Shown here: positions 42,151 to 50,961 of the stretch, piece after piece
Layout of the letters: each line of letters opens with the position of its first letter
Position numbering within the stretch: position 1 is the stretch's first letter
DNA from: Streptomyces coeruleorubidus
Lineage (GTDB): Bacteria > Actinomycetota > Actinomycetes > Streptomycetales > Streptomycetaceae
NCBI RefSeq assembly: GCF_028885415.1
Contig: NZ_CP118527.1
Location: 8,122,001-8,186,000 of the forward strand
Length of the DNA stretch: 64,000 nucleotides
Direction: 5' to 3'
The notes under the pieces: generated by a model
Seen by the model: the letters and a program-made list of their open reading frames with translations, nothing else
The model's database searches: none
What the model was told of the DNA's origin: nothing
Made by a program: the position numbers and the translations under genes

Positions 42151-42375
42151 ACCCCGCTCCCCGCTCCTCAGCGCTTTTGTTGAGTGACGCTCCGCACAGC
42201 GCCGTGAAAGCTACCCCAACCGGGCACAGGGCGGGAGGGGTTGCGAAGGCGAGCAGGGCTCTTGTCCGCGCTGGTCAGGGAGGGAAAATGCGCTCACATG
42301 GGGAAGGGTCGGACAGAATCCTGACGGTTGAGTAAGTTTCGGAGCCGTAATCTCCACCGAATCTGTACGACCGGG

Positions 42376-43308
42376 TCACGGCCCGAGGCTCCTCGTGCGC
42401 GGTGCCCGGCCGTCTCTTCTGTCAGCGCCCCGGAGGCGGATTTCGTCACTCCGGTTCAGCCGGTCACCGCCCGACAGGATCGCCGCCGCCAGGGCGTCCG
42501 CCGCGCCCTGGGCGGTGGGGCGGCGCCGGCCGTGGACCACGACGAAGTCGACCTGCCCCAGCTCCGGCAGTCCCGCCCGGTCCGGGACCCGGACCAGGCC
42601 CGGCGGGATGAGGCCGCGGGAGTGAGCCATCACGCCGAGCCCCGCCCGGGCCGCCGCGACGAGGCCGTTGAGAGAGCCGCTCGTGCACACCACGCGCCAC
42701 TCGCGGCCCTGCCGCTCCAGCGCCTCCAGGGCGAGGGCGCGGGTGATGCCCGGCGGCGGATAGACGATGAGCGGCACGGGACGCTCCGGGTCGAGCCGGA
42801 GGCGCTCCGCGCCGATCCACACCAGCCTGTCGTGCCGGACCAGCTCGCCGCGCGGGTCCTCGGGCCGCCGTTTGGCCAGGACGAGGTCCAGCTTCCCGGC
42901 GGCGAGCTGCTCGTGCAGCGTGCCCGACAGCTCGACCGTCAGCTCCAGATCGACCTCCGGATGGTCGTGCCGGAAGCCCTCGAGGATCTCCGGCAGCCGG
43001 GTCAGTACGAAGTCCTCCGACGCGCCGAAGCGCAGCCGGCCGCGCAGCCGGGTGCCCGTGAAGAACGCCGTCGCCTGCTCGTGCACCTCCAGGATCCGGC
43101 GCGCGAACCCGAGCATGGCCTCGCCGTCCTCGGTGAGCTCCACCGAGTGCGTGTCCCGGGTGAACAGCGTCCGCCCGGTGGCGTCCTCCAGCCGCCGCAC
43201 ATGCTGGCTGACGGTGGACTGCCGCAGCCCGAGCCGACGTGCGGCCTGTGTGAAGCTCAGCGTCTGCGCCACCGACAGGAAGGTGCGCAGATGGGACGGG
43301 TCGTACAT
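42376..43308 (-). CDS. LysR-family transcriptional regulator
   Basis: A 310-residue LysR regulator: winged helix at residues 1-60 (LRTFLSVAQTLSFTQAARRLGLRQSTVSQHVRRLE) and a periplasmic-binding-like effector domain from about 90 to 290. It is divergent from the bile-acid-symporter-type transporter, with 135 bases between starts, the classic arrangement for a LysR activator and its target. The exporter's substrate would be the expected inducer. ATG 43308. Confidence 0.94.
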   Translation of the reverse strand: MYDPSHLRTFLSVAQTLSFTQAARRLGLRQSTVSQHVRRLEDATGRTLFTRDTHSVELTEDGEAMLGFARRILEVHEQATAFFTGTRLRGRLRFGASEDFVLTRLPEILEGFRHDHPEVDLELTVELSGTLHEQLAAGKLDLVLAKRRPEDPRGELVRHDRLVWIGAERLRLDPERPVPLIVYPPPGITRALALEALERQGREWRVVCTSGSLNGLVAAARAGLGVMAHSRGLIPPGLVRVPDRAGLPELGQVDFVVVHGRRRPTAQGAADALAAAILSGGDRLNRSDEIRLRGADRRDGRAPRTRSLGP

Positions 43309-43359
43309 GGCGCCAGGCTATCGCGGAACGTGATGACAGTGAGAACGGTATGCGGGATT

Positions 43360-43377
43360 CCCGATCGCCGGATCGGG
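43360..43377. promoter_or_regulatory. Dyad in the LysR/transporter divergent region
   Basis: CCCGATC-GCCG-GATCGGG, a perfect 7-bp inverted repeat between divergent starts; a candidate operator, though not of the T-N11-A LysR form. Confidence 0.35.
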
Positions 43378-43443
43378 GAGCAGGATGGGAGGGGGCCGTA
43401 CCGGCCCTTGTACCGCCCGTAAGCACCAAGCAAGTGGAGCACC

Positions 43444-44484
43444 GTGAAACGCCTGCGCCTGCCGCGTCGGATGCCGATCGACCCGTACATCCTTCTCCTG
43501 CTCGCGACGGTGGGTGTCGCCGCGCTGTTCCCGGCGCGCGGGACGGTCGCCGATGTCGCGTCCGGTGCCTCCACGGCGGCGATCGCCCTGCTGTTCTTCC
43601 TCTACGGCGCCCGGCTGTCCACCCGTGAGGCACTGGACGGCCTGCGCCACTGGCGGCTCCACGTCACCGTCCTGGCCTGCACCTTCGTCGTCTTCCCGCT
43701 GCTCGGCCTGGCCGCCCGCGGGCTGGTGCCGGTGATCCTGACGCACCCGCTGTACCTGGGCCTGCTCTTCCTCACGCTCGTCCCGTCGACCGTGCAGTCC
43801 TCGATCGCCTTCACCTCGATGGCCCGCGGCAACGTGCCCGCCGCGATCTGCGCGGGCTCCTTCTCCTCCCTCGTCGGCATCGTCGCCACCCCGCTGCTCG
43901 CGGCCTCGCTGCTCGGCGGCAGCGGGGGCGGGTTCTCCGCCGACTCGCTGCTGAAGATCGTGCTGCAACTGCTCGTGCCGTTCCTCGCCGGACAGCTGCT
44001 GCGCCGCTGGATCGGCGGCTTCGTCACCCGCCACAAGAAGGTCCTCGCGCTGGTGGACCGCGGCTCGATCCTGCTCGTCGTCTACACCGCGTTCAGCCAG
44101 GGCATGGTCCAGGGCATCTGGCACCAGGTCAGCCCCCTCCGGCTGGCCGGGCTGCTCGGCGTCGAGGCCGTGATCCTCGCCGTGATGCTGCTGCTGACCT
44201 GGTACGGCGGCAAGGCGCTGGGCTTCGGTCGGGAGGACCGGATCACCCTCCAGTTCGCCGGCTCGAAGAAGTCCCTGGCCGCCGGACTGCCCATGGCGAG
44301 TGTCCTGTTCGGCCCGCAGGCCTCGCTGGCCGTGCTGCCGCTGATGCTCTTCCACCAGATGCAGCTGATGGTCTGCGCGGTGATCGCCAAGCGCCGCTCG
44401 CACGATCCCACCCCGGAGGTCACCGCGCCGGAGCCAGCCGCAGCGTCACGAACCGCGGTCGGTACAGGGACACGTTCCGGCTGA
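43444..44484 (+). CDS. Bile acid:sodium symporter family (SBF-like, YfeH-type) transporter
   Basis: A 346-residue polytopic membrane protein with about ten helices. FLYGARLSTREALDGLRHWRLH near the start and TLVPSTVQSSIAFTSMARGNVPAA in the middle are signatures of the SBF-like/YfeH branch of the bile acid:sodium symporter superfamily. The later GSKKSLAAGLPMASVLFG matches the second crossover helix. Substrate unknown; related members carry organic anions. GTG 43444 follows GTGGAG. The last 65 bases overlap the convergent DUF4185 gene, so its C-terminal Ala/Thr tail is encoded over that gene's end. Confidence 0.92.
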   Translation: MKRLRLPRRMPIDPYILLLLATVGVAALFPARGTVADVASGASTAAIALLFFLYGARLSTREALDGLRHWRLHVTVLACTFVVFPLLGLAARGLVPVILTHPLYLGLLFLTLVPSTVQSSIAFTSMARGNVPAAICAGSFSSLVGIVATPLLAASLLGGSGGGFSADSLLKIVLQLLVPFLAGQLLRRWIGGFVTRHKKVLALVDRGSILLVVYTAFSQGMVQGIWHQVSPLRLAGLLGVEAVILAVMLLLTWYGGKALGFGREDRITLQFAGSKKSLAAGLPMASVLFGPQASLAVLPLMLFHQMQLMVCAVIAKRRSHDPTPEVTAPEPAAASRTAVGTGTRSG

Positions 44485-45658
44485 GCTGGGCGGCGGCGCC
44501 CGTCGTCTCCAGCCAGTTGACGTCGTAGCTCAGCACGAGACGCCCGTCGCCGCTCAGCACCGGATGCGCCTGCGGGTTGTAGGCGGCCACCTGGCCCTGC
44601 GGCAGCGACGGGCTGAACTCCTTCGCGGGCCCGTGCCACGGCCCGGCCGGGGAGCACGCCCAGTACGAGGCCACGGTGGTCAGGCCCTTCGTGCCCGCGG
44701 CCATCGTGAACAGCACGTACGTCCCGTCGTCCCGGACGACCGAGAACGCGCTGCCCACCCCCTTGCGCTGCCCGTCCCCGAGCACCGGCCGGGGGCGGGC
44801 GCCGGCCGCCCACGCCGAGCCGGTCCAGTACCGCCAGGCCGCCGGATCCCCGAGCCTGCCCTCCGGCACCCGCGCGAGGTACGCGTGCGAGGCCGGACGG
44901 GAGGCGGCCTGGCCGTCGTCGCCGCCGAAGACGTACGTCCAGCCGTCCTCCTCGACCAGCGTCGTGCCGAACAGCACCCGCCGGGAGGGGTCGGGGACCA
45001 GCTGCTGGTCGAGCACCTTGACGACCGACTCCAGGCGCAGACCGGGCAGCGACAGCGTGGCCACCTCGGTCGCGGTGGGCACGCCGTAGATCCACGGGGC
45101 CTGGCCGGCCGTGCGCACCCACAGCAGCACCCGGACGACCTGCTCCGAGGAGCCGGGGGAGCGGGGTTCGACGCGCGCGGCGACCGGCCAGCGCCACTGG
45201 CCCGGCGCCGGGTCGGCGAAGAGCGGGGCGGGCAGGGTCGTCTCCAGTCGGCCGTCGCGCATCAGCACGGCCGAGTTGCGTACCAGCGGCGCGGTGGCGT
45301 CCCGCCAGGCGTGGGACTCGCCGGCCGGGTTGGGCGGGCCGTACACCCGGCCCAGGTAGGTGTCCGAGAACAGCCACAGCACCCGGCCGTCCGGCAGCCG
45401 GACCGAGTGGGTGCCGTCGCCGCCGGTCCAGTCGTCGGTGCGGGCCGCGTCGTCGCCGTAGCGGGCGAACTCGGCGGTGAGGCCGTCGTCCGCCTGCCAG
45501 GAGCGGACCGTGCGCGCCCGGCAGGCGGCCTCGTCGTCCGGACTGTCGTCCTCCGGGAGGGCGATGAGCAGCGCTGCCCCGAGAACCAGGACCAGCAGCA
45601 GGCCGATCCCGGTTCCCGTGCGCTGTCGTGCTCGTGCTGCTTCTGCGTCGTCGGGCAC
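44420..45658 (-). CDS. Membrane-anchored DUF4185 protein
   Basis: A 412-residue protein: short cytoplasmic start, one membrane anchor (about residues 16-34, GLLLVLVLGAALLIAL), then an extracellular beta-propeller-like domain of the DUF4185 type with WLFSDTYLG, TYVFGGDDGQAAS, and KGLTTVASYWACSPAGPWHGP. Some DUF4185 proteins are glycosidase-like enzymes acting on wall polysaccharides. GTG 45658 lies 11 bases after the sialidase stop on the same strand, so the two are probably co-transcribed. Confidence 0.82.
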   Translation of the reverse strand: MPDDAEAARARQRTGTGIGLLLVLVLGAALLIALPEDDSPDDEAACRARTVRSWQADDGLTAEFARYGDDAARTDDWTGGDGTHSVRLPDGRVLWLFSDTYLGRVYGPPNPAGESHAWRDATAPLVRNSAVLMRDGRLETTLPAPLFADPAPGQWRWPVAARVEPRSPGSSEQVVRVLLWVRTAGQAPWIYGVPTATEVATLSLPGLRLESVVKVLDQQLVPDPSRRVLFGTTLVEEDGWTYVFGGDDGQAASRPASHAYLARVPEGRLGDPAAWRYWTGSAWAAGARPRPVLGDGQRKGVGSAFSVVRDDGTYVLFTMAAGTKGLTTVASYWACSPAGPWHGPAKEFSPSLPQGQVAAYNPQAHPVLSGDGRLVLSYDVNWLETTGAAAQLSRNVSLYRPRFVTLRLAPAR

Positions 45659-45669
45659 GTGCCGTGACG

Positions 45670-47541
45670 TTAGTTGCTGCCGCTCACCCGGTCCATGGGG
45701 AGCCACAGCACCGTGCCCCTGGCGGCCGCGCCCTTGGTGCCGGCGACCACCTCCTTGTCGGTGAGGGCCCGGTTCCAGACGCGGACGTCGTCGATCGCCC
45801 CCGCGAGGAACGCCCGGCTGTCCATGCGCTGGCCGATGTGCACGCCGAACGGGGAGTTGCGGCTGACCGAGCCCGGCACGTCCGGGGTGCTGATCGGCGT
45901 GCCGTCGAGGAAGAGGGTCAGTTGCCCGCCGCCCCGGCGCAGGACCAGGTGGTGCCAGCGGCCGTCGTTGTGGGCGCCGGCCGTCCACACCGAGGCCGTC
46001 CTGACGGTCGCCGCGCCCGACCGGGTGGTGATGAGCGCCCGGACCCGGTCGCTCGCCGGCTCCCCGCGCAGCCAGACCTGCGGTTGGGTGGTGCCGATGC
46101 CGCCCATCCACAGGAAGGGCTGTTCGCCGGTCGTGGCCGTGTAGCGGAAGAACAGCGAGGCCGTGAAGTCACCCTCGCCGAGCGGCAGTCGGGACCGGTA
46201 CGGCAGGCGTACGGCGTCGTCGGTGCCGTCGAAGGCCAGTGCACCGCCGCGGACGCCGGCCGTGCGCCCGGCACCGCCGAGCACGGCCGCGGGCCTCGCG
46301 CCCGGCGCGGCGTCGCGGGTGGTCGGGTCGGCGCCACGGCGTGGTTTCAGCCAGTCCTCGGTGAAGCGGGCGAAGCGGATCTCGTCGCGGGCGTCGACCG
46401 CGCCGCCCTCGTACAACAGGCCCACCGTCGAGGAGTTGACCGCCGCCATGTCGGAGTAGCCGGACCAGTCCGTGGTGACGACCGTGCCCCGGTCCACGCT
46501 GTCCCAGGTGCGCCCGCCGTCGTAGGAGGAGCGGACCATCATCGTCCGGCGGCGGTCGGGATCGGCCGGGGCGGACAGCAGCATCCGGCCGCCGAGGCGC
46601 AGGGTCGCGCCCTGGACCTGTGGGGTGTAGAGGTCGGGGAGGCCGCGGAAGGGCGTGGCGAAGCTGTCGCCGCCGTCCAGGCTGAGGGTCTGGGAGCGGT
46701 GACCCAGATCGGTGCCGTCCTGTTCCCGGCCGCTGACGAGGAGGGCGCCGTCGGCGCGTTCGGTGAGGGTCACCTCCGACGGCTTCTGCCGGAACGTGCC
46801 GTCCTGAGCTATGGGCCAGGAGTCCGTGGCACCGACCCGCCAGTCGTCGCCCCCGTCGTCGCTGACGATGAGCGCGGCGTGGTTCGCGGTGACCCGGCTG
46901 CCGTCCCAGGTCTCGGTGTTGACGCCGAACACCAGCCGTCCGGCGTGCTTGCCGCGGGTGAGCTGGATGCCGTGCACGGGCCCGGTGGCGTACCAGGAGT
47001 TCCAGTGCTCGGGCAGGATCTCGTCGCTCAGGTCGCGCGGCTCGGACCAGGTCCGGCCGTCGTCGTCGCTGTACTGGAGGTGCGGGGTGCGGTCGCAGGG
47101 AACGGTGCAGTTGCCGGCGTCCGTACGGCCGGTGTTGTACGTCTCGGCCAGCAGGATCCGGCCGGTCCTGCGGTCCACGAGGGGCGCGGGGTTGCCGTGC
47201 GTGTCGCCCGCGCCCTCGTTGACGACCTGGAGCGGGCCCCAGGTGCGGCCGCCGTCGGTGGAGCGTTTGAGGACGATGTCGATGTCGGCCGCGTCACCGC
47301 AGTTGAGGACGCGGCCCTCGGCGAAGGCGAGCAGCGTGCCGGCCGTGGTGCGCACGATCGCCGGGATCCGGAAGCACGCGTAACCGGGGTCCTGGGAGGC
47401 CTTGAAGAGGACCTGTTGTTCGAACTCCCGTAAGGCCGTGTCGGGTTGGGCATGGGCCGGGCCGGCGGGCGCGAGCAGCGCCGCGGCGGTGAGAACGGCT
47501 GTCAGGGTGGATCTCAGACGTGTGCGAAGACTTGACGGCAT
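45670..47541 (-). CDS. Secreted sialidase (GH33) with LamG-like domain and a TTA codon
   Basis: A 623-residue exported neuraminidase that removes terminal sialic acids from glycans. Signal peptide about 1-32 (...APAGPAHA). The FRIPAIVRT motif (about residue 57) supplies the first active-site Arg, and several Asp-box repeats follow (STDGGRTW, SDDDGRTW, SYDGGRTW). The C-terminal third (about 430-610) is a laminin-G/concanavalin-like lectin domain. Codon 37 (47433-47431) is TTA, so translation may be developmentally gated by bldA. ATG 47541. It leads a unit with the DUF4185 gene. Confidence 0.92.
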   Translation of the reverse strand: MPSSLRTRLRSTLTAVLTAAALLAPAGPAHAQPDTALREFEQQVLFKASQDPGYACFRIPAIVRTTAGTLLAFAEGRVLNCGDAADIDIVLKRSTDGGRTWGPLQVVNEGAGDTHGNPAPLVDRRTGRILLAETYNTGRTDAGNCTVPCDRTPHLQYSDDDGRTWSEPRDLSDEILPEHWNSWYATGPVHGIQLTRGKHAGRLVFGVNTETWDGSRVTANHAALIVSDDGGDDWRVGATDSWPIAQDGTFRQKPSEVTLTERADGALLVSGREQDGTDLGHRSQTLSLDGGDSFATPFRGLPDLYTPQVQGATLRLGGRMLLSAPADPDRRRTMMVRSSYDGGRTWDSVDRGTVVTTDWSGYSDMAAVNSSTVGLLYEGGAVDARDEIRFARFTEDWLKPRRGADPTTRDAAPGARPAAVLGGAGRTAGVRGGALAFDGTDDAVRLPYRSRLPLGEGDFTASLFFRYTATTGEQPFLWMGGIGTTQPQVWLRGEPASDRVRALITTRSGAATVRTASVWTAGAHNDGRWHHLVLRRGGGQLTLFLDGTPISTPDVPGSVSRNSPFGVHIGQRMDSRAFLAGAIDDVRVWNRALTDKEVVAGTKGAAARGTVLWLPMDRVSGSN

Positions 47542-47695
47542 GGTGCGACCTGCCCTTCATGCGTCTGTCGGCTGTACCACCGAGGCGTGGGAACAGAAAT
47601 CCGGGGAGGGAACGTTCGGACAACCGGACATCCCACGTCCTATGTGTGGGCCACAGACGGTACTTGGCTTCACAGACCCCCACAAGAAGCGTGCG

Positions 47696-48610
47696 TCAGG
47701 GGATCAGGACGACCTTGCCGAGGTTGGCCCTCGCCTCGATCTCCCCGTGCGCCTTCGCCGCGTCCTCCAAGGCGAACTCCCCGTGGATGACGGGCTGGAG
47801 CTCTCCGGCGGCGAACAGCCGCCACAGCTCCTCGCGCCACTGCTCGTACAACTCCGGCTTCCCACGGGCGACACGGGCCATCTGGAATCCGATCACCGAC
47901 TTGGCGCCCACGAGCAGGTCGTACGCCTGGACGGTGCCGCCACCCGAGCTGTACGCCACCAGCCGTCCCTCCGGGGCGAGCGCGGCGAGGGCCGGGGTGA
48001 GCAGCTCGCCGCCGACGCCGTCCAGGGCGTAGTCGACGGGAGCGCCCCAGGTGTCACCGCCGTAGGTGACGACGTGGTTGGCGCCCAGGCCGCGGACGAA
48101 GTCGGCCTTCGCCGGGTCGGAGACGGCCCCCACGACCCGTCCTGCGCCCCGCGCCCTGGCCAGTTGCACGGCCAGGTGCCCGACACCGCTCGCCGCGGCC
48201 GTGACCAGGGCCGCCTCGCCCGGCTCGGGCCGTGCGGCCTCCAGGGCGCCGAGGGCGACCAGGCCGCTGCGGACCAGGCCGACCGCCGTGACGGCGTCGG
48301 CGTCCGCCGGGACCGGGGAGGCCATGGTCTCGTGCAGGAGCGCGAAGTCGGCGTAGCCGTGGCCGAGGCAGAGCCCCGTAACGCGGTCGCCGGTGCCGAA
48401 GCGGGTGACGCCCTCACCGACGGCCGTGACCTCCCCGGCGACCTCGCCGCCGAGCGGCACCGGCTCGGCCGCCTCGGTGACCTTGCGTACGACCGGGAGT
48501 GTGACGCCGATCGCCTCCGCGCGCACGAGCAGTTCTCCGGGGCCGGGTTCGGGGACCGGTGCCTCCTCCGTGAACAGGGGGCCGCCTCGTTCGTAGCGGA
48601 CGCGGCGCAT
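47696..48610 (-). CDS. Zinc-free medium-chain dehydrogenase, quinone oxidoreductase type
   Basis: A 304-residue MDR-superfamily NADPH oxidoreductase. N-terminal MRRVRYERGGPLFTEEAPVP, then the Rossmann part with ALVTAAASGVGHLAVQLARARG. Zinc-ligand cysteines are absent, as in quinone oxidoreductases. ATG 48610 follows GGAGG. Divergent from a MarR regulator across a 104-base region with two palindromes, so it is probably the regulator's target and may detoxify quinones or enones. Confidence 0.92.
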   Translation of the reverse strand: MRRVRYERGGPLFTEEAPVPEPGPGELLVRAEAIGVTLPVVRKVTEAAEPVPLGGEVAGEVTAVGEGVTRFGTGDRVTGLCLGHGYADFALLHETMASPVPADADAVTAVGLVRSGLVALGALEAARPEPGEAALVTAAASGVGHLAVQLARARGAGRVVGAVSDPAKADFVRGLGANHVVTYGGDTWGAPVDYALDGVGGELLTPALAALAPEGRLVAYSSGGGTVQAYDLLVGAKSVIGFQMARVARGKPELYEQWREELWRLFAAGELQPVIHGEFALEDAAKAHGEIEARANLGKVVLIP

Positions 48611-48646
48611 CGCACCTCCGGGTTTCGTCGGTGGTCCCCACGAATT

Positions 48647-48663
48647 CGTTGGGGTGCCCAACG
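48647..48663. promoter_or_regulatory. MarR-type operator 1
   Basis: CGTTGGG-GTG-CCCAACG, a perfect 7-bp inverted repeat in the divergent region between the quinone oxidoreductase and marR genes. Confidence 0.6.
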
Positions 48664-48683
48664 GTATAGGGCGATCATAGGGA

Positions 48684-48704
48684 TAACCAATGATTTCTTG
48701 GTTA
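48684..48704. promoter_or_regulatory. MarR-type operator 2
   Basis: TAACCAA-N7-TTGGTTA, a perfect 7-bp inverted repeat ending 11 bases before the marR ATG. Length and AT-richness fit MarR sites; it would block the marR promoter itself. Confidence 0.65.
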
Positions 48705-48714
48705 GGCTGCGGCC

Positions 48715-49152
48715 ATGTCGGAAGCCCCCCTCCCCGCGATCCGCTCCCTGCCCAGCTGGCTGCTCGGCCGTGCCGCCGCCCGCGGCCGGGCCCTGGTGGC
48801 CGAGGCCCTGGCCGAGCAGGACATGCGGATGTGGCACCACGTGGTGCTGTCCGCCGTCGGCGACCTGGCCCCCGTCGCCCAGGCCGACCTCGGGCGCGCG
48901 GTCCGGCTGGACCCCAAGGACCTGGTCGGCATCCTGAACGACCTCCAGGCGGCGGGCCTGGTGGTGCGCGAGCCGGACCCGAAGGACCGGCGGAAGAACG
49001 CCGTGTCCCTCACCCCCCGGGGAGCCCGGCTGCTGACGCGCTGCGAGAAGGCCGCCCGCGCGGCCAACGACGAGCTGCTCGCCCCGCTGTCGGAGGCCGA
49101 ACGCGAGCAGTTCACCGGCATGCTGCGGCGCATATCCGGCACGGGCGACTGA
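48715..49152 (+). CDS. MarR-family transcriptional regulator
   Basis: A 145-residue winged-helix regulator with the MarR core QADLGRAVRLDPKDLVGILNDLQAAGLVVREPDPKDRRKNAVSLT, containing the recognition helix and DRR wing. It likely represses itself and the divergent quinone oxidoreductase and is released by a phenolic or oxidant ligand. ATG 48715 is close to the second palindrome, leaving little room for a leader. Confidence 0.93.
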   Translation: MSEAPLPAIRSLPSWLLGRAAARGRALVAEALAEQDMRMWHHVVLSAVGDLAPVAQADLGRAVRLDPKDLVGILNDLQAAGLVVREPDPKDRRKNAVSLTPRGARLLTRCEKAARAANDELLAPLSEAEREQFTGMLRRISGTGD

Positions 49153-49178
49153 CGGCTGCCCCGAGGGCCGAGACGGGG

Positions 49179-49195
49179 CCCCTGCGGCGCAGGGG
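49179..49195. terminator. Terminator between marR and fdhD
   Basis: CCCCTGC-GGC-GCAGGGG, a 7-bp stem extended by G/C around it, in the 92-base gap between two convergent genes. Confidence 0.5.
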
Positions 49196-49244
49196 GCGCT
49201 CCCCGCCGGTCGGGGCCCCGCCGCCGTGTCGCGGGGGAACCTGC

Positions 49245-50093
49245 TCAGCCCTGGGCGGCCGCCGCCCGCAGGGCGATACGGTCCTCACCCGCGTACACGT
49301 TCATGGAGCTGCCCCGCAGGAAGCCCACCAGCGTCAGACCCGTCTCGGCGGCCAGGTCCACCGCCAGCGACGACGGCGCCGACACTGCGGCCAGGACCGG
49401 GATGCCGGCCATCACGGCCTTCTGCGCCAGCTCGAAGGAGGCCCGGCCCGAGACGAGCAGGATCGACCGCGACAGCGGCAGGTCCCCGCTCTGCAGGGCG
49501 CGGCCGACCAGCTTGTCGACCGCGTTGTGCCGGCCCACGTCCTCCCGGACGTCCAGCAGCTCGCCGTCCTCCGAGAAGAGGGCCGCCGCGTGCAGGCCGC
49601 CGGTCCGGTCGAAGACCCTCTGGGCGGCGCGCAGCCGGTCGGGCAGGCTCGCGAGCAGCTCGGGAGTGACCCGGACCGGCGGAGTGTCGGCGATGGGCCA
49701 GCGGGCCGTCGTGCGCACCGCGTCCAGCGACGCCTTGCCGCACAGCCCGCAGGACGACGTCGTGTAGACGTTCCGCTCCAGCGTGATGTCGGGGATCACC
49801 ACGCCCGGGGCCGTCTGCACGTCGACCACGTTGTACGTGTTCGAGCCGTCGGCGGTCGCCCCGGCGCAGTAGACGATGTTCCGCAGGTCCTGCTGCCCGC
49901 CCAGCACCCCCTCGCTCACCAGGAAGCCCGCCGCCAGCGCGAAGTCGTCGCCCGGGGTGCGCATGGTGATCGCCAGGGGTTTGCCGTTCAGCCGGATCTC
50001 CAGGGGCTCCTCGGCGACGAGCGTGTCCGGACGGCTGGAGACCGCCCCGTCCCGGATGCGGAGCACCTTGCGTCGTTCCGTGACTCGTCCCAT
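49245..50093 (-). CDS. fdhD: Formate dehydrogenase accessory sulfurtransferase FdhD
   Basis: A 282-residue FdhD protein that passes sulfur to the molybdenum cofactor so that formate dehydrogenase becomes active. The CGLCG motif (about residue 115, after TTSS) holds the catalytic cysteines; [12 protein letters not shown] and [11 protein letters not shown] are the other signatures. ATG 50093 is 7 bases after the stop of the iron-sulfur subunit gene. It is the last gene of the formate operon, and its presence supports the identity of the molybdoenzyme. Confidence 0.96.
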   Translation of the reverse strand: MGRVTERRKVLRIRDGAVSSRPDTLVAEEPLEIRLNGKPLAITMRTPGDDFALAAGFLVSEGVLGGQQDLRNIVYCAGATADGSNTYNVVDVQTAPGVVIPDITLERNVYTTSSCGLCGKASLDAVRTTARWPIADTPPVRVTPELLASLPDRLRAAQRVFDRTGGLHAAALFSEDGELLDVREDVGRHNAVDKLVGRALQSGDLPLSRSILLVSGRASFELAQKAVMAGIPVLAAVSAPSSLAVDLAAETGLTLVGFLRGSSMNVYAGEDRIALRAAAAQG

Positions 50094-50100
50094 GTCCTGA

Positions 50101-50961
50101 TCAGCCCCGGTTCTGTACGTGCTGGTAGCCGAAGCGGCCCTTGATGCAGAGATTGCCGTGGGTCACCGGGTTGTCGTGCGGCGAGGTGACCTTCACGATC
50201 TCATTGTCCTGCACGTGCAGCGTCAGGTTGCAGCCCACTCCGCAGTACGCGCACACCGTGGTCGTCTCCGTCTGCCGCGACTCGTCCCACGTACCCGCCG
50301 CGCGCATGTCGAACTCGGACTTGAAGGACAGCGCGCCCGTGGGGCACACCTCGATGCAGTTCCCGCAGTACACGCACGCCGAGTCGGTCAGCGGGGCGTC
50401 GTGCTCCACGGCGATCCGGGCGTCGAAACCGCGCCCGGCGACCGAGATCGCGAAGGTGTTCTGCCACTGGTCGCCGCAGGCGTCCACGCACTTGTAGCAG
50501 AGGATGCACTTGTCGTAGTCGCGTACGTACAGATCGTTGTCGACCTTCGGTTCCTCGTTGAGCCGGGCCGCGTCCGGGCCGAAGCGGTCCGGCTTCGCCT
50601 CGTACTCCTTGAGCCACTCGGCGACCCGCGGTGTCGTCGACAGGTCGACCGAGGAGGCGAGCAGTTCCAGGACGACCTTCCGGCTGTGCCGGGCCCGCTC
50701 GGTGTCGGTGCGCACCTCCATGCCCGGCTCGGCCTTGCGGGAGCAGGCCGGGACGAGGGTGCGGGCCCCCTCGACCTCGACGACACAGACCCGGCAGGCG
50801 TTCTTCGGGCGCAGTGTGTCGCCCTCGCACAGGGTCGGGATGTCCTTCCCGGCCGCCCGGCAGGCGTCCAGAATCGTCGAGCCCTCGGGGACCCTGGCCT
50901 CCTCGCCGTCGATCGTGAACTCCAGCACGCGGCGCGGGATCCCCAGCGGTGTGACGGTCAT
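50101..50961 (-). CDS. Formate dehydrogenase alpha N-terminal half as a separate iron-sulfur subunit
   Basis: A 286-residue protein equal to the N-terminal third of FdsA/FdhA. It has a [2Fe-2S] ferredoxin domain (about 10-85, cysteines in ...CEGDT and [11 protein letters not shown]...PAC), a linker helix, two [4Fe-4S] clusters ([14 protein letters not shown] and [14 protein letters not shown], about 145-210), and at the end the Molybdop_Fe4S4 cluster module ([10 protein letters not shown] ... [14 protein letters not shown]). It then stops just where the molybdopterin-binding part normally continues; that part is encoded separately at 52787-54706. ATG 50961 overlaps the NuoEF-fusion stop (ATGA). 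Confidence 0.92.
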   Translation of the reverse strand: MTVTPLGIPRRVLEFTIDGEEARVPEGSTILDACRAAGKDIPTLCEGDTLRPKNACRVCVVEVEGARTLVPACSRKAEPGMEVRTDTERARHSRKVVLELLASSVDLSTTPRVAEWLKEYEAKPDRFGPDAARLNEEPKVDNDLYVRDYDKCILCYKCVDACGDQWQNTFAISVAGRGFDARIAVEHDAPLTDSACVYCGNCIEVCPTGALSFKSEFDMRAAGTWDESRQTETTTVCAYCGVGCNLTLHVQDNEIVKVTSPHDNPVTHGNLCIKGRFGYQHVQNRG

